A stretch of 64,000 nucleotides of DNA, taken from positions 1,230,932 through 1,294,931 of the forward strand of contig FN649729.1 of NCBI GenBank assembly GCA_000310025.1, read 5' to 3'. The notes under the pieces are model-generated. The model was not told where the DNA came from, made no database searches, and saw only the letters and a list, made by a program, of their open reading frames with translations. The translations under genes and the position numbers were made by a program. This stretch comes from Ectocarpus siliculosus (taxonomy: Eukaryota > Sar > Phaeophyceae > Ectocarpales > Ectocarpaceae). Below, piece by piece: positions 1 through 12,140 of this stretch; position 1 is the first letter of the stretch; each line of letters begins with the position of its first letter.

Positions 1-99
1 TATGCCGTACCCTGCCCCGCACATACGAACACATCCTGCTCCTACCGACAGCGCAGAGCCTTCTCTTGGCGTTTGACCACGTCCCTTGCACCAACGCAG

Positions 100-2923
100 C
101 ACGGAGCAGTATGGGCTCATGTTCTCCGCCTACAGCCTGTCCCAGATTGTCGGGGGCTTGGTTCTGGGAGCGCTGAGCGATCGTGCTCTGTCCCGCCGCA
201 CCGTGCTCCTCATTTCCTTCCTGGGCAGCGCCTTGAGCTACGGCACGATTGGCCTGTCCAGCTCGTTGACCATGCTCCTGGTGGGGAGAGTCGTGGTCGG
301 CCTGGTGAAGCAGGTGTGTTGTCTGTGTGCGGGAGGGGTCGTGTCTTCGACGTGCTGGCGTGCCTGGCAGCCGAAGGTCGGTGCGCGGAAAGACAGGCGG
401 ACGCTTGGGTGCGGCTCCTTCTTACACCCGACACTATCGCCCTCACCTGTCAACATCTTCCCGCGGTTCGTCTCGCCTGTGTCCTGATTCCCACACAGAC
501 GGTGACAATATCAACCGCGATTGTCAGCGAGCACACGGCTAAGGAGGAACGTTCAGCAGAAATATCCAAGCTGGGGGCCGCCATGACCTTCGCTTCCATC
601 GTGGGGTCGGCCTGCGGTTCGCTCCTCTATCAGAAAAGAAAGACGTTCCCCCCGCTGGTGAGGCCTTCGACGGCGTTCGTGTGTAGGGGTAGGGGAGTGC
701 TTGATTGCAGCTGACTGTGATGGGCGTAAAAATGGAAAACCCAAGCCGCATCCAACAAGCTTGCGTTTGAAGCACGGCACCAAGAAGAGAGCGCATGTGT
801 CGCCTTCGTCGACGCGTTTTTGCTGCGCGTGGTTGCTGTGGTGCGTGGAACAGGTCGCTTGCGCCCTCTTTTTGCTGAACGCAGCCTTGGCTCTCATCCT
901 CTTGCCGTCCGGCAACGGGAGGGAGGTTGGTGGCTGGACCGATGCCGCTGCTGGTGCGAAAAAGAAAGACGACGACATCGTAAATGGTAGCGACAACAAG
1001 GACGACACGTTGACAACAGCAACGCCCGCATTAGACGGCGGTGTTGGAAAGAGTGCGGAGAGGGGGGAGGATTCAAGCTCCTTCTCCTCCGCCACCAGGC
1101 GGTTCTTAGCCAACTTCAAGAAGGCGTGTCGCAGCGGTCCCACCCTGCGCATCCTGGCGGCAAAGTTGATTTTTGGCTTCTTGTTCAGAGCCTTGGGCTC
1201 CCAGAATTTTGTCGGGTGAGTTTCGACGTTCGTGTGTAACCTTTTCGGTCTGATGTTTTTTTGCTTCTGGTAGAAAACTTTAGCGGCCAACGCTTTTCAT
1301 GGACCACAAGTGGCGAAGCAATTCGATGTGATAGCCACAGGACTTTGGAATATTTCTTCTGTGGCCACCCCTTCGCTCTCGGCCCCATTGCGACGAAAAC
1401 CACAGCTATGAGGCCCTTGATTTCGCCTCATGCTGCGCGTATGTAAGTGGCAGGGTTTGTGTAAAATGTCAGGAAAAGTTATTCAATATCACTTGGTCCA
1501 ATGCGTAGACGAAATGAGTTGAATGGACACAGCGGTGACGCCTGTCTGCACGGCAACAACACGTGCATGTCACCTAGGCATAAATTTTCTGGAAGAGAGT
1601 AAGCCATGAGGCGTTGCATCCACCCGTTGCCTTGACAACAGCGGTTCCTTATTCTGTCGACAACCCAACCCGAAACTTGTGGTTGGCCTTGTCAAGGCGT
1701 ATTTCACAGGGCTATGCCATCTCTCCAGGTTGCGAGTCAGACCTGATTTCGGTGTCTATCTCCAAGTAGCCCTCTTAGGACCCCCGAAAATCGGTCGCTC
1801 GTTGCCGCTCCCTCCCGGTCATCGCCTCGAGCAGGTACTATGAGGAGAGGTTTGGCGTCGCGAGCGCGAGTCTAGGCTACATGTCTTCATATACGGCGGG
1901 CCTGAGTTTCTTCGTACAGGTGGGTAAGGCGGAATATCTGGTCAAGCGGTTAAACCTACGCTGCCAAAGCCTCCGTTTTCCTCGTCCTGGGAGACACAGA
2001 GAGAGGGACACACACACACACAGCGAGAGGGGGGGAGAGAGAAGAGAGAGGGGGAGAGAGAGAGAGAGAGATTTGTGCCTGGAGTCTTTGACAAAGGAGG
2101 TGTACTACCCCCACCCCTCCCCCGCCGTTCCTTCCTCTCGAGTTTTTCTTCCTAGGGCTGAACCAAGCACGGTGTTGTTGTAATGCTTTCCTAGCCATTT
2201 TTTTCCGGTGACATTGCCACAACATAGTCATCGCTTCTCTGTGACGGCACTGCGGAACAGTTGGGACACGATTCTCAGGGGGGTTCCTCGTGGAAAACCG
2301 AATAGAAAACTGCTCTCTTACACACACACGTACCCTCGGTTGCCTGGCGCCCCTCCCCCTCCTCTCACAATCGCGACCGCTCCTAACTACCTTGACACCC
2401 ACACTGCCAGCTCTACGTGGTGGGCCGCCTGGCTTCTTTGGCCTCGGAAACCCATCTGGTGGCCATGTCTCTGGCCGTCGTGGCGCTCATGAACCTCGCC
2501 GAGGGGGCTCCGTCGATCATCGGGTTCTGGGGTTACCTCGCCCTCCTCATCCCGGCGAGGACGGTAGCGCACGGCACCCTCCAGGCGTGCCTGCAGTCGA
2601 TGTTCACGCAGCGGGTGCCCCAGGGAGACCTCGGGGCCGCCCTCGGCGTCCTGAACGTCCTGTCGTCGGCGAGCGGAGTGGTGGCGCCCGCCTACGGGGG
2701 CAAGCTGATTGGCTACCTCGGGATCTTGGCGCGGCCGACGGTGAACGCCGCGCATTACGCCGCGTTCTTCGTGCTGTGGTGGGTGATGGAGGTTGCGAGA
2801 GGGCGCGCGCCGGCGGAGGGGGAGGGAGGGTCGAGGAAGCCCGAGAGCGTGGCGGACGGCCCTGTGGGGGAGGCGGCGGTAGATGCCGGCGATGGTGACT
2901 CTCCAAGCAAAAAGATCGATTGA
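100..2923 (+). CDS. Major facilitator superfamily transporter, 5' end outside window (5 exons seen)
   Basis: Five phase-compatible exons can be joined: 100-313, 499-657, 854-1215, 1835-1919 and 2411-2923 (TGA stop). The first visible exon carries YGLMFSAYSLSQIVGG followed by LGALSDRALSRR. This matches transmembrane helix 2 and the GxLsDRxxRR loop typical of MFS carriers. Later exons add further hydrophobic helices (VACALFLLNAALALILL; the last exon has several from about 2420 to 2790) around a long charged, Asp/Lys-rich cytoplasmic loop encoded at 910-1090. The C-terminal tail after the last helix is Gly/Glu/Arg-rich. MFS proteins move small solutes across membranes by alternating access; the substrate cannot be told from sequence. 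Helix 1 and the start codon lie upstream of the window. Family confidence is good; each exon edge rests on GT/AG sites plus phase. Confidence 0.8.
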
Positions 2924-4483
2924 TGGATGGACCGTTTGGAAGGAATTTGTTTATATGACCATATTATGGGGTAGATGTTAAAAAAGGAAAAAGGATAATT
3001 TGGAAGATATTTGTAGAGGTGACGTTTTTATTTTTAGACTCATCTTTGGTCCACCGATGTGATCTTTTTCTGGGACTGGGTGTGGTTTTCCACGAGCAAC
3101 AGCACTCAATCTCGCGCGGACGCGTGAGCAACGACGAGATGGGTGACCGTAAAAGTAACTCCACGATCTGCCTTTTGCTGCAATCTTGGAAAAAGACGAC
3201 TAGAGACATTGGTCGTGATCGCGACGATATTATTGTGGGGAGGGCGAGCAAGAGGATCGACGCCTGCAATAGTTTTCTGACGCGCTTGGGTGTACGCCAA
3301 GGCAGGAAAACTGCCGTACGTCTGCCAGGATGGGGTGCGGGACCTCGCTCGCGTAGTGGTGTGTTCCCGAGCCTGAAACAGTGGTAGCCAGCAGTCAAGC
3401 TCATTGCTGAAATGGTATTGTATGTGTTGAGCCTTCGTTCACTAAACGGAACGTGGTATTTATTGTGGATTCGACATACCGTTGGCTTGACGTCTATGGT
3501 ACACCTCAAATGTACTGTACAGAAGGCAGAGCGCCCCCCCCCCCTGGTTCAACAGCTTGGTATACGTTGGAGTTGAAGCTCCGTGTTCACAAGATGTTTG
3601 ATTGTAACCGGTTACCACCACGTTGTGGCTAAATAAGGCCGAAAAAAAATAACACAGAACAATCCATGACAACAATCCCTCCCCGCTGAGACACAAATAC
3701 ATAGCACGTATTTTCAGGGATAGGTCTGTTGGCATGATCGGTCAGTCGGTGGCATGATCGGCCCGTCGACACCACCACGATATACTTGCAACGCGCACAC
3801 ACCAAACGCACAGCAATAACAGTGTAACACACAAAAAAACAGCATAACACACAAAAACTTCCCCCCTATGCGCTTCTTCCGCCCAGAGGAAGAACAAGGG
3901 CGCTTCAGCAAATAACCCCGGTGCACACGCTTTCGCAACGCACGCTTGTGTGAACACAACCAGCCGCCGTGCCTTCTTCCAAGGGGCACGACCCCACAAC
4001 CAACACTAAAAATAATCAATCACACCAGTCCCAACGGCCCGCCGTTTCCACCCAGCGTAGTACCTGCCGTCGAGTAGATAGCACGCAAGACTAAGAACGG
4101 GGCGCGCCCCGCGTACCCACCCATTAGTGATGCTACACCTGCTGCAGTACAGTCTACTCTCCTGACGTAATCTACTCTTGCCGAGGAACAACAAGTCCCG
4201 AACGGCTGTGTTCTGTCCCTACCTTGTGTCAAAGAGATGCTCTCGGAATTGTTACCCCCAGAAGCTCCGCCGAAGTGGTGCTCCCAGTCGCAAGAGATTT
4301 ACCTACCGACGCACCCAAGGCCAACTTGTTGCCGGAGAGCACAACAACGCCCTCCTCTCGGCCACAACATTAAGGATCTCCATTAAGGCTCTCAGGCAAT
4401 CGCGCCGACAGCGGCAATACTTACACCAAGGCCTTCCGAAAAGAAAGAGGACCGCCAACGAAAGGCGACGCACACCAAGTCAG
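2924..4483. other. Convergent intergenic region, no gene seen
   Basis: This stretch lies between the stop of the MFS gene (+) and the stop of the CENP-V-like gene (-), so it should hold both 3' UTRs. Open frames here have no family resemblance and no splice-compatible partners. It contains a poly-C run near 3534 and a short direct repeat of GGCATGATCGG at about 3731-3761. I see nothing else that can be supported. Confidence 0.5.
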
Positions 4484-5625
4484 TCATGCCTGTGCGGCGG
4501 CGTAGCCCCCAGACATCACCGAAGGTGGTCTCAGAAGGCCACCACCGCCACCGCCATTCTGTTGATAGCTCTGCGCGCCGTTGCTCCCTCCCTTTCCCAT
4601 CCCAAGGATGGAGGTAGCAGCACCGCCGCCGCCGCCGCCGCGCCCAACCATGGACGCGAAACTCCGGCTGCCGCCGGACGACTCCTCTCCGTCGTCGCTG
4701 TCCTTGGAGGCTACGCCTTCGGCCCCCGGGCTGGAAATGACGGTGCTAGCGTGCGGGGTGGCCGGGGTCGAGTCGACTGCATGGGGGGGGGTAGACGGAG
4801 GGATGCTTGGATCAGGGACGAATTTGGGTTTTCTCAAGTTTTGGAAAGTACGCAAGACTTTTCGGGGCTTGTGCTTCGTCTCGCGATGCATCCCACAGGT
4901 AGCAGAATAAACTACAACGCTACACCAAATGCTGACGGCTAACCATTCGAGCGCTTGATAAACTGTGTCACTGGTGTGATTTCTGGAAAGGTTCTGGAAC
5001 GGTTGTGGTGCCTGCACTGTACTTCTTCGAACTTGACGTGGCAAACAACACTGATTTGCGGCCAACAACACATGCGGCCAAAAGGTATGGTATCAGCGCC
5101 CGCGAAGCATATGGTATCTTTTACCGACACACTTCAAAGAAGCTGCGACGATAACGGGTGGCGGAGCGTGTGTACGGCGGGGTGCTTACAAAGATACGGT
5201 GCAGCTGCTGGCCGCAGTCGGGGCCGCGAATGTGCTTGCAGAAGGACTCGCTCAAAACTCTGCCGTCCCCTATTCACCTCCACGCTCTTATCGGTCTCTG
5301 CCGCACCAAGCGTGTTCCTCCCGTCGACCGATTGAAAACTCCTCAACGGTGAGCAACCCGTGTTAGAGCTGGCGGCCCTCAGCCTAGAACAAACCGCACA
5401 CAGAGAGATACCAAAACTCCCTCCACAAACGTGACCAGACAAAAGCACTTACCAGACCGCGACCTTCGTCGTTGCACTCCAGATCCAGGAACCCCTCCAC
5501 CCACCGGGTACCCATTCACGCCCCAACTATTCGCACCCGGAGCCCCCGCGGCACGCTCATCCCCGGCTCTTCGCGAAAGCTCGCCCCCCCCGCCCTCTCC
5601 CCGCATGATCTGCTGCTGCGGCTGA

Positions 5626-5670
<45 letters not shown>

Positions 5671-8600
5671 AGTTGCTCCTGCTGCCTCTCCCGCTCCGCG
5701 CGAAGGAGAAGCTCAGACGTCCCCGCCCCCCAGCCGCCACCACTGCTGACGCCGTTCGGCTGCTGATGGTGGTGGTAGTGGGGCTGCTGTCTGGTGGAAG
5801 GAGGCTTGCGCGGCAAGAGAGAAGACCCCGCCGTGCCCGCCGCCGTCGGGGCTGACGTCGAAGAGGAGGAGGAGGAAGGGAGCGAGGCTACGTGCATCAA
5901 CACGTCGCCCCAGGTGTCCCTCCCGCCGCCACCACCGCCACTGCCGCTACCGCGCCTTCCGCCGCTGTCGGTACCACTGCTGTGCCGTCGAGCCTGGTGT
6001 GTGTACGAGCAAAAGGATAGAACCGTTGCCGGATGGATGGACGTTTCTAACTGCGAGGCAGTTGGAGCATAACAAAACAAACGAACACGCGAAGGCCCTA
6101 TTTTCATTGCAACAGAAAACGCACCCCCCGTGATGGCTGAAAGGCACGCACAATACACACCGCGCTGAAAGCAGCTGTGCATCGTGCCGAACCCACCGCG
6201 TAAACATCACCTCTCGTAAACTCCCAGCGATGACATTCAACACCCAGGGCACACGGCGGCTTCGGTTTCCTTGTCAGGCTCGTTCTAAAGTCGGATACAT
6301 TGTACGCATGGCTTTTTACCTTCCGCGTCGCTGAAACCTTGGGTCGAAGAGGCTGCATCTATAAAGGAGCAAGTGCACGCTAACATCAATCTCGTTAAAG
6401 CTTGTCAAAGGCATGTTCCTCTCATACCGCTGTGCTGTGCGACCAAAAGCATGCTTCATCTCATACCGCATTTCGAACTCTGCACAAAATAACATTCCAT
6501 TTCAGCTGAACCCCTCCGCGTCCTTTGAAGGTGCTGTTGCGTACAGGCAACAATCCTCCAACAAAACACCCACCATTCCAGAAGTGTACAAGTATAGCCC
6601 GGGGTAAAGAACTCCATTCTCTCGAGTAGTCCACTCACCTCGCGCTCCTCCGCACCCCGCCGCAGAGTGCTAAAATCAGGAGCCGCTCCCCTACTCACTC
6701 CGCCGCTAGCCGCCCCCCCGCCGCCCCCCACAAAGAGCTCAGCCCGCGAGGCCCCTCGCTCATCCCCAACCCCTTGCCCTAGGCCACCTTGGCCGTAGCC
6801 CCCCCCCCTCCTTGACGCGTCCGAAGCCGAGCGGCGTCGGGGAGAGAGCGCCCTGCTGCTGTTGCTGTTGTTGCTGCTGCCTGCCGGTGTTGCCCCCGTC
6901 CCCCCCACAGACCGGTGCTGATACTGCTGCTGCTGCTGCTGCTGCTGCTGATCTCGAAGGGCAACGCTCACCCGCTCTTGTACTGCGTCCGACCAAGATT
7001 CCCTCCCCACCTGGGAAAAAAAAAAGAAGAAAAAGGCGTTCGTTTGAATCTCATGGCCCAGAGGGGGGTTGAGTGATGGGGTTGCGGTTCAAGGGCGACG
7101 CCGCAAAGCAAAGCGAGAGACTGGTGGCGACAGGAACGTGGGGTCGAAGCGGAGGGGCTGGCGCGGAGATTACGAACGGCATTGCTAGAGAGCCTATCGT
7201 GTCGTTGTGTGCCACAGAGCAGTGAGATTGCACCCACCTGGGGTACGTGACGCAAGCACATGTTGAAAAAACTCAAACACACGTCGTTTCGCATACAGCT
7301 GAGCAGCACACCCTGCCGATCAGATCGGTCCGCGATCACACCAATGCTCTCCTGCCGCACCAAGAGAACAAAAAGCGTGATAGAGCTGTCTCTTTTCCCT
7401 ACCCACCCACGTCACTCCCGTCAAAACGCAAGAGAGACTAAAACTACAGTCATCCCTCGGTTTAGGACACATGGTTTTCCGTTACAACAGGTGTCCTTAT
7501 GCCGGGGGAAAGTGTCTTTAAGATTAATACCCCCCCTTGCGTTTGTACATTCTGCGGGGGCACCATGTCCGTGAAAAAAAAACGTGTCCGTATCCGTTGC
7601 AGTGTCCTTAAAAATAGTGTCCATTACAATGGTGTCCTTAACTGAGGGACGACCGTGCATGTACTTCACGCACCTCATACATCCCCTCCACCGGGTCCCC
7701 TATCCCCGGAAGCCCCCCCCCTCCCCTTCGCGGGAACGCCACCGCGAGGCTCTTGATGGTGGCCGGGTGGATGCAGTGCACGTTCACGTCCGCGACCGCG
7801 GCGTGCGGGAAGTCCGGGGCGTGGACGATGTGAACGCCGCACCTCCTGCAGAAGAAGTGTGCCGACACCTGCCCAGGACCGACAGGCAGACAGGACAAGA
7901 ACAAGGCCACAGGCGTACCACGAGTTAGGAGGGGGGGGGGGGTGGTGCCGGCACGGGAAGGTGCACAAAAAGGAGCTGGTGGGAACAAGTGCAGTGACGG
8001 AGACATAGGCGCAGATGAAAATAAATTATTGTGGATGTATGTATCGGGATGGGATGGTATACTACGTGAGCTGGAAGAACGAGGGCAGTGACGCCTGGGC
8101 AAGCACGGACGAAAATAACTGATCGGGATGCCGGCATGAGATGGTAAATACTCAAGGAGGTTGCAGAGAACAAGTGGCGGTGACATCTGTGCAGGAACAG
8201 ATGAAAAGAACTGGCTTAGAGGGCGTGAGGATGGAGGTCGGGGTGGGAGGTTCGAACGGGTACAAGGGTGGACAGAGCACACGCGCGTTTGGGTGGGTAG
8301 GAGAAGAAAGACAGCAGTGGATGAGGGGGGTGGGACAAGCTTCCTTGTCACAGCGCAGAGAAAAACACCAAAGCCAGACCTTGACGAGACTGCTCTCAGC
8401 ACACCCGTCACTTCACACAAGCCAAACAGTACACAGTGCGGTGAATGCACCCCAAGAGCAGCTTATTCCCTACCAGATGGTGTCGACGATCCTATTAACT
8501 AAGAGTTGTGCAATCGGCACAAACCGCCCCTACAAACAACTGGAGGTGCCTGAATCAGACTGCGAAGAGCTACTAAAAATTGGACGTGACGGAACAAGGC

Positions 8601-11600
8601 TATGAAGCGCTGCACTGCTGAGAATTGGACCAAACTCAACATCGACATGGTTGTGGGTATGCCTTTCACCATCCAGTGTTGTCGTCTAGTTATGTCGGCG
8701 ATATTCTAGTCCCGAACGTACCACGGTCTGGTAGCCAGCATATTCTTTCTTAGCTCGCCTGTTCCTTAGACTTGTGCAGCCGTGTCTACGACATCTAGAT
8801 CCTTGCCTATCGCTTTCGCACGCATCGTGCACGTCTAGTAAGTCCCAGCCCACGCCCAGCCCAGCCTCCCCTTTGTCTCATCTACTACAGCAGTACCCCC
8901 GTCCACATGCACCGACCTTTGGCGTGTCGTCACTACCCGCTGGGGGGCGACACTTGAGGAGGTAGAGCGAGCCGTTGGTGTCGTCGGACGTCAGACGAAA
9001 CTGCTCCGCAGGCACCGTGATGAACGGATAGCGCACCTACAAATGGAGCACAAAAATGCACAACAACAAGCGGGGGCGCCAAGAGAAGAGACGAAGAAAT
9101 TATTTCCCGAAGACTTCGCGGAGGGGGCATTTCCCAAGCGCGCGGCAACTGTTTGGGAGCCCTGTCGGATGCCGCAGCTGCCTCGAGTACGGAATCTGGG
9201 CAGAACGGTAGTTTTCCGGGTGTACTAGCTGCTGTTGTTGTTGATAGGGGTTGATGTTGTTGTTGTCTTCACACGTTTTCAAATAGTCTAACCCTACCCC
9301 CTCGCAGTCCATACGAACTCATCAATAGTTTTTCCCTGGGGTAGAGACGTGTCCCCTAAGCCATCATCAAGTGGTGTTCACCCCTCCATTTTCACAGCCG
9401 GAACCCATACAACTTTTTCACTTGGGAGAGGGGGGGGGGGGGGGGTGTACTCATAGTCGTGCATGCCGTAGTCGTTTGACCATTGACCTCGCATCCCTAC
9501 AAAGCCGGGACGGAGCACGCCGGGTTCTCACCGGACCAGGCTCTCACATCACCAAGCGCGAAGCGCCGTGAGGTATTTGGCGAGTCGCATGAATGGTGAG
9601 CTGCATCCTGCTAAGGGTGTTCGGCATCTTGTGCTTACTTCCTTGCGTACGGATGACAGCTACGTATGACTTAATTTATTTTCTGGTGCTTTCGCTTCCA
9701 GAGACAGTTGTAAGCACTGTGTAACTGCCTCGAGGAAGCTTGACCATTTTAACACAACGTGGTGCGATCATCCCCCGTTGCGCGGAGTGAGGGTTCTCGA
9801 CCCCGCACAACATGATCTTCTCGACCACCATTACGGTTACCGCCAAAAAAAAAAAATCGAGGTAGAAAAAAAAAAACGGTACCCTGGTTGCCGAGTTCAC
9901 GAAGTGAACTGGCTTGTTTACAACGTCGTTGCCAAGCGACGAAAACCCAAACCCCGATGGCAAACAAGGCCGAGGGGGGGGGGGGGAGAGGGGGGTGTTA
10001 TCCTGCGACGCAAGGGCTCCCAAACGATACCGAACGGTCTCTTTTTCCTGCGGCAATCTCTAATGATTCCTGCTTTCCGAAGCTAGGACGAGTTGTCTGA
10101 GGCAAGCAAGCGGCCGCAACCGCGGGCAGCACGAGCAGCACCGCCAAACCGAACGGACCCGCTTTCGCGAGAACATAAAGTGCATGAGGAAATAGAATAG
10201 GGAGGGGGCACGCAGACTCTATCCCTGACCCTAACCCTACCCCTAACCCAACTTCCCCGATTTCATACTTTTATCCAAAAACCCGGCGAAGGCTGCTGAT
10301 TCGAACCTGCGGCGCACCAATCCGGGGAGAGTATTCTGCCACGTCGAAAGCTGCCAACCAAGCTACATCACCAAAAAGCGGGGAAATAGACTTTTGATGA
10401 CGCGCTGTCATTACATCGATAGGTTTAGAGTAAGGTGGCGGCAGGAGGGGAAGTAGTCTCATACCAGGTGACGATGAGGTACTGAGGTATGCTTCAGTAT
10501 GTATTCTAGAAATTGCATGACAAGGCGGCGCAACTGCTGTGCACAGGTTTTTCACGTTTCACGTCGAACTTCCGACCCGATCGTCTGTTCAGCCTGCAGC
10601 CTTCTCGTGAGCAACGTACTTCGTATGTCACAAGATGAATGCGCCTAAACCTCCGTTTCAATACCGTCTTCGTTTTTTTTGTTTTTGGCGGTATGACCTA
10701 ACGAATCCATCTCTATCGAAGAAAAAGAGTCTTGAGAGTTTTTTCGGCGGACTAGCCATTCGTTCGAATTGGCAATAGATAGACACTCAATCCTGTGAAA
10801 CCTGGGTACCACAAGCGTTTACTTCTCTACACACCGCTCCGTACACGCAACTACACGAGCAGATACACGGCTTCCCGTTCCGATTGACTGAACCCATGAG
10901 CGAGGTACTATTAAGGAATAATAAAAACACACACAGAAAGACTACCCATTCGAGATATACCCACAGTCGAACGGGATGTGGTGGAGTCTTTTCAGTGAGT
11001 GGAGGGAAACCGGCTGGGTACTGGACTTATTTCGAGTCTTTTTAAGTCTATACACTGATGATTTATACCAGTGATGCCAGCTGGTGCTAAGTACAAGAAC
11101 ATCTGTATAGGTTGTTATTGCACCGCTATGCGAAAAACGAATCAAAACATGAAGGTCGTGGTGAGTGCCGGCTGTTGAAAAAACATGAAAACTGATCGCA
11201 TGGACTGCTGTGAAATCCACAACAAGCAGCAGCAACCGCCGTGCATGCGAGCTTAGCACCCCCGAGGAGGGAAGCCTGTACGTAAGCATTTTTTACGAAG
11301 GCCTGCTTGAAGGCGAAAGTTTTGTTTCGAGCCAAATTCTGATGGGGGCGTTGGAAAAAACTGTTTCTTCGAGCAGCGGGACAATACGCCGGAGGTGACC
11401 AATAGCGTAGCTGGTCGACAGGATACATCGACAGATATGTACAGTAGCGTACGTGTGATGACACTGGCACTGGTCGTTTCCATTGGGCACCCGTGATTGG
11501 AATACAAGTGCAAATGTACTGCTGTAGTAGCAGTCTGTGGGCACACTGCTGTTGTGCGGTGCGAGCGATGAGGTCAGCGGTAAACAGTAACAACACCTTG

Positions 11601-12140
11601 TCGAACGCGCTGTGCCAAAGTCAACCAAAGTCAACCACGACAACGACAAACACCCCGAAGCTTCCACCCACCCTGTATAAAAAAACACACACACACAACA
11701 GGCGCATCGCAAAGGCCCTGTACGCAACCACAAGAACAACACCCCACCTTGCTCGGCCCCTCTACCGCCGCTAGGTGTTCCGGCGCCTCCACCTCGAAAG
11801 CGAGCCCTCCGCAGTGGCAACTCCCCGCGTGCAGCACCAACTCCCCCCCTCCCGCCCCTCTCGCCCCCGCCGCTGCGGTAGACCGCGACCCGTGAGCGTA
11901 CTCAAAGTACGCGTCCCCTTCCTCCTCCTCCTCCCTTCGGGAAGACCGTCGCTTGCTGCTGCTGCTGCTGCTGCTGCCTTGGTACGCCAGGCGCAGCAAC
12001 GTCGTGAAGGAGGCTCCGGCCCGTGCTCCGGCCCTCGCCCCGAGAGCGACCAGCAGCGCAGACGCGCACGCCGCCACCAAGACGCCCAGCACTCGGTCCA
12101 CGGTCTTGGGGGACCCCCCAACCCGCGCCGCGGCCCTCAT
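4484..12140 (-). CDS. CENP-V/GFA-domain protein with long poly-Gln, Gly/Ser-rich C-terminal extension (7 exons)
   Basis: Exons on the minus strand are 12140-11748 (ATG), 9036-8937, 7868-7674, 7010-6639, 5993-5453, 5269-5190 and about 5011-4484 (TGA). Exon 1 has an N-terminal hydrophobic, Ala-rich segment, a Ser run and Glu run, then GSCHCGGLAFEVEAPEHL, the first zinc motif of the glutathione-dependent formaldehyde-activating (GFA/CENP-V) fold. Exon 2 continues with VRYPFITVPAEQFRLTS, and exon 3 with HFFCRRCGVHIVHAPDFP and DVNVHCIHP, the last zinc pair and core strand. The central Cys pair of many family members is replaced by EGPSK. Exons 4-7 encode about 500 residues of low complexity with two long Gln runs (6924-6950, 5628-5670) and many Gly/Ser blocks. 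All joins keep phase except exon 2 to exon 3, which is off by one; a missed small exon or a non-GT donor is likely. The fold call is solid; the reaction or target is unknown. Confidence 0.72.
7447..7655. mobile_element. MITE-like inverted-repeat element in CENP-V gene intron 3
   Basis: The ends, 7447-7471 and about 7631-7655, are imperfect inverted repeats of about 25 bp with roughly five mismatches. They begin CAGTCATCCCTCGG and, read on the other strand, CGGTCGTCCCTCAG. The phrase GTGTCC(T)TTA recurs several times inside. A TA dinucleotide directly precedes the left end, as for Tc1/mariner/pogo-type elements, but the right flank (TG) does not keep it. The element ends about 18 nt from the splice donor of exon 3 (minus strand). 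No transposase is encoded. Confidence 0.5.
7972..8215. repeat. Imperfect tandem repeat, three units of about 90 bp
   Basis: Units start near 7972, 8064 and 8153. Each contains a version of GAACAAGTGCAGTGACGGAG and GAAAATAACTGATCGGGATG, followed in the first two by a GAGATGGTA-type segment. The array lies in intron 2 of the CENP-V-like gene. An open frame on the plus strand across it (8141-8605) looks like a by-product of the repeat. Confidence 0.45.
9446..9657 (+). repeat. SINE-like dispersed repeat, copy A
   Basis: This segment aligns by eye over about 200 bp with 58652-58870. Both start right after a run of 13 or more G residues or a G-rich run with GTGTAC, and share GTGCATGCCGTAGTCGTT, GACCTCGCATCCCT, GGACGGAGCACGCCGGGTTC and TCACCGGACCAGGCTCTC. 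A reversed, shorter version occurs at 31521-31618 and 60748-60845. The copy is inside intron 1 of the CENP-V-like gene, in antisense orientation to that gene. Confidence 0.65.
10197..10275 (+). repeat. Short dispersed element with telomere-like CCCTAA tract, copy 1
   Basis: The segment starts GGAGGGGGCACGCAGACTCT, contains CCCTAACCCTACCCCTAACC, and ends GATTTCATACTTTTATCC. Versions occur at 31317-31375 (same strand) and 63655-63718 (opposite strand), with the same order: GGGGGCACGCAGACCC, a CCCTAACC-like tract, CGATTCTATACTTTATCC and AGTACGTTTG in the other two copies. It is intronic in the CENP-V-like gene. Confidence 0.55.
10278..10376 (-). other. tRNA-like segment (box A and box B), probably a decayed tRNA or SINE head
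   Basis: Read on the minus strand this segment has GATGTAGCTTGGTTGGCAGC, a good A-box and D-arm, and 58 nt further GCAGGTTCGAATCAGC, a clear B-box and T-loop. The A-to-B spacing is about 13 nt longer than in a plain tRNA. The T-stem and acceptor stem do not pair properly, so a working tRNA is unlikely. It abuts the telomere-like element at 10197-10275. Confidence 0.35.

Noticed and set aside
5134-5448. Minus-strand frame of 104 codons over CENP-V exon 6
   Set aside because: The shifted frame (5269-5190) is in phase with its neighbours, has strong GC3 bias (SFCKHIRGPDCGQQ) and good splice sites; the 104-codon frame is a shadow.
8141-8605. 154-codon plus-strand open frame
   Set aside because: It overlaps a 90-bp tandem repeat inside an intron and has no recognisable content.
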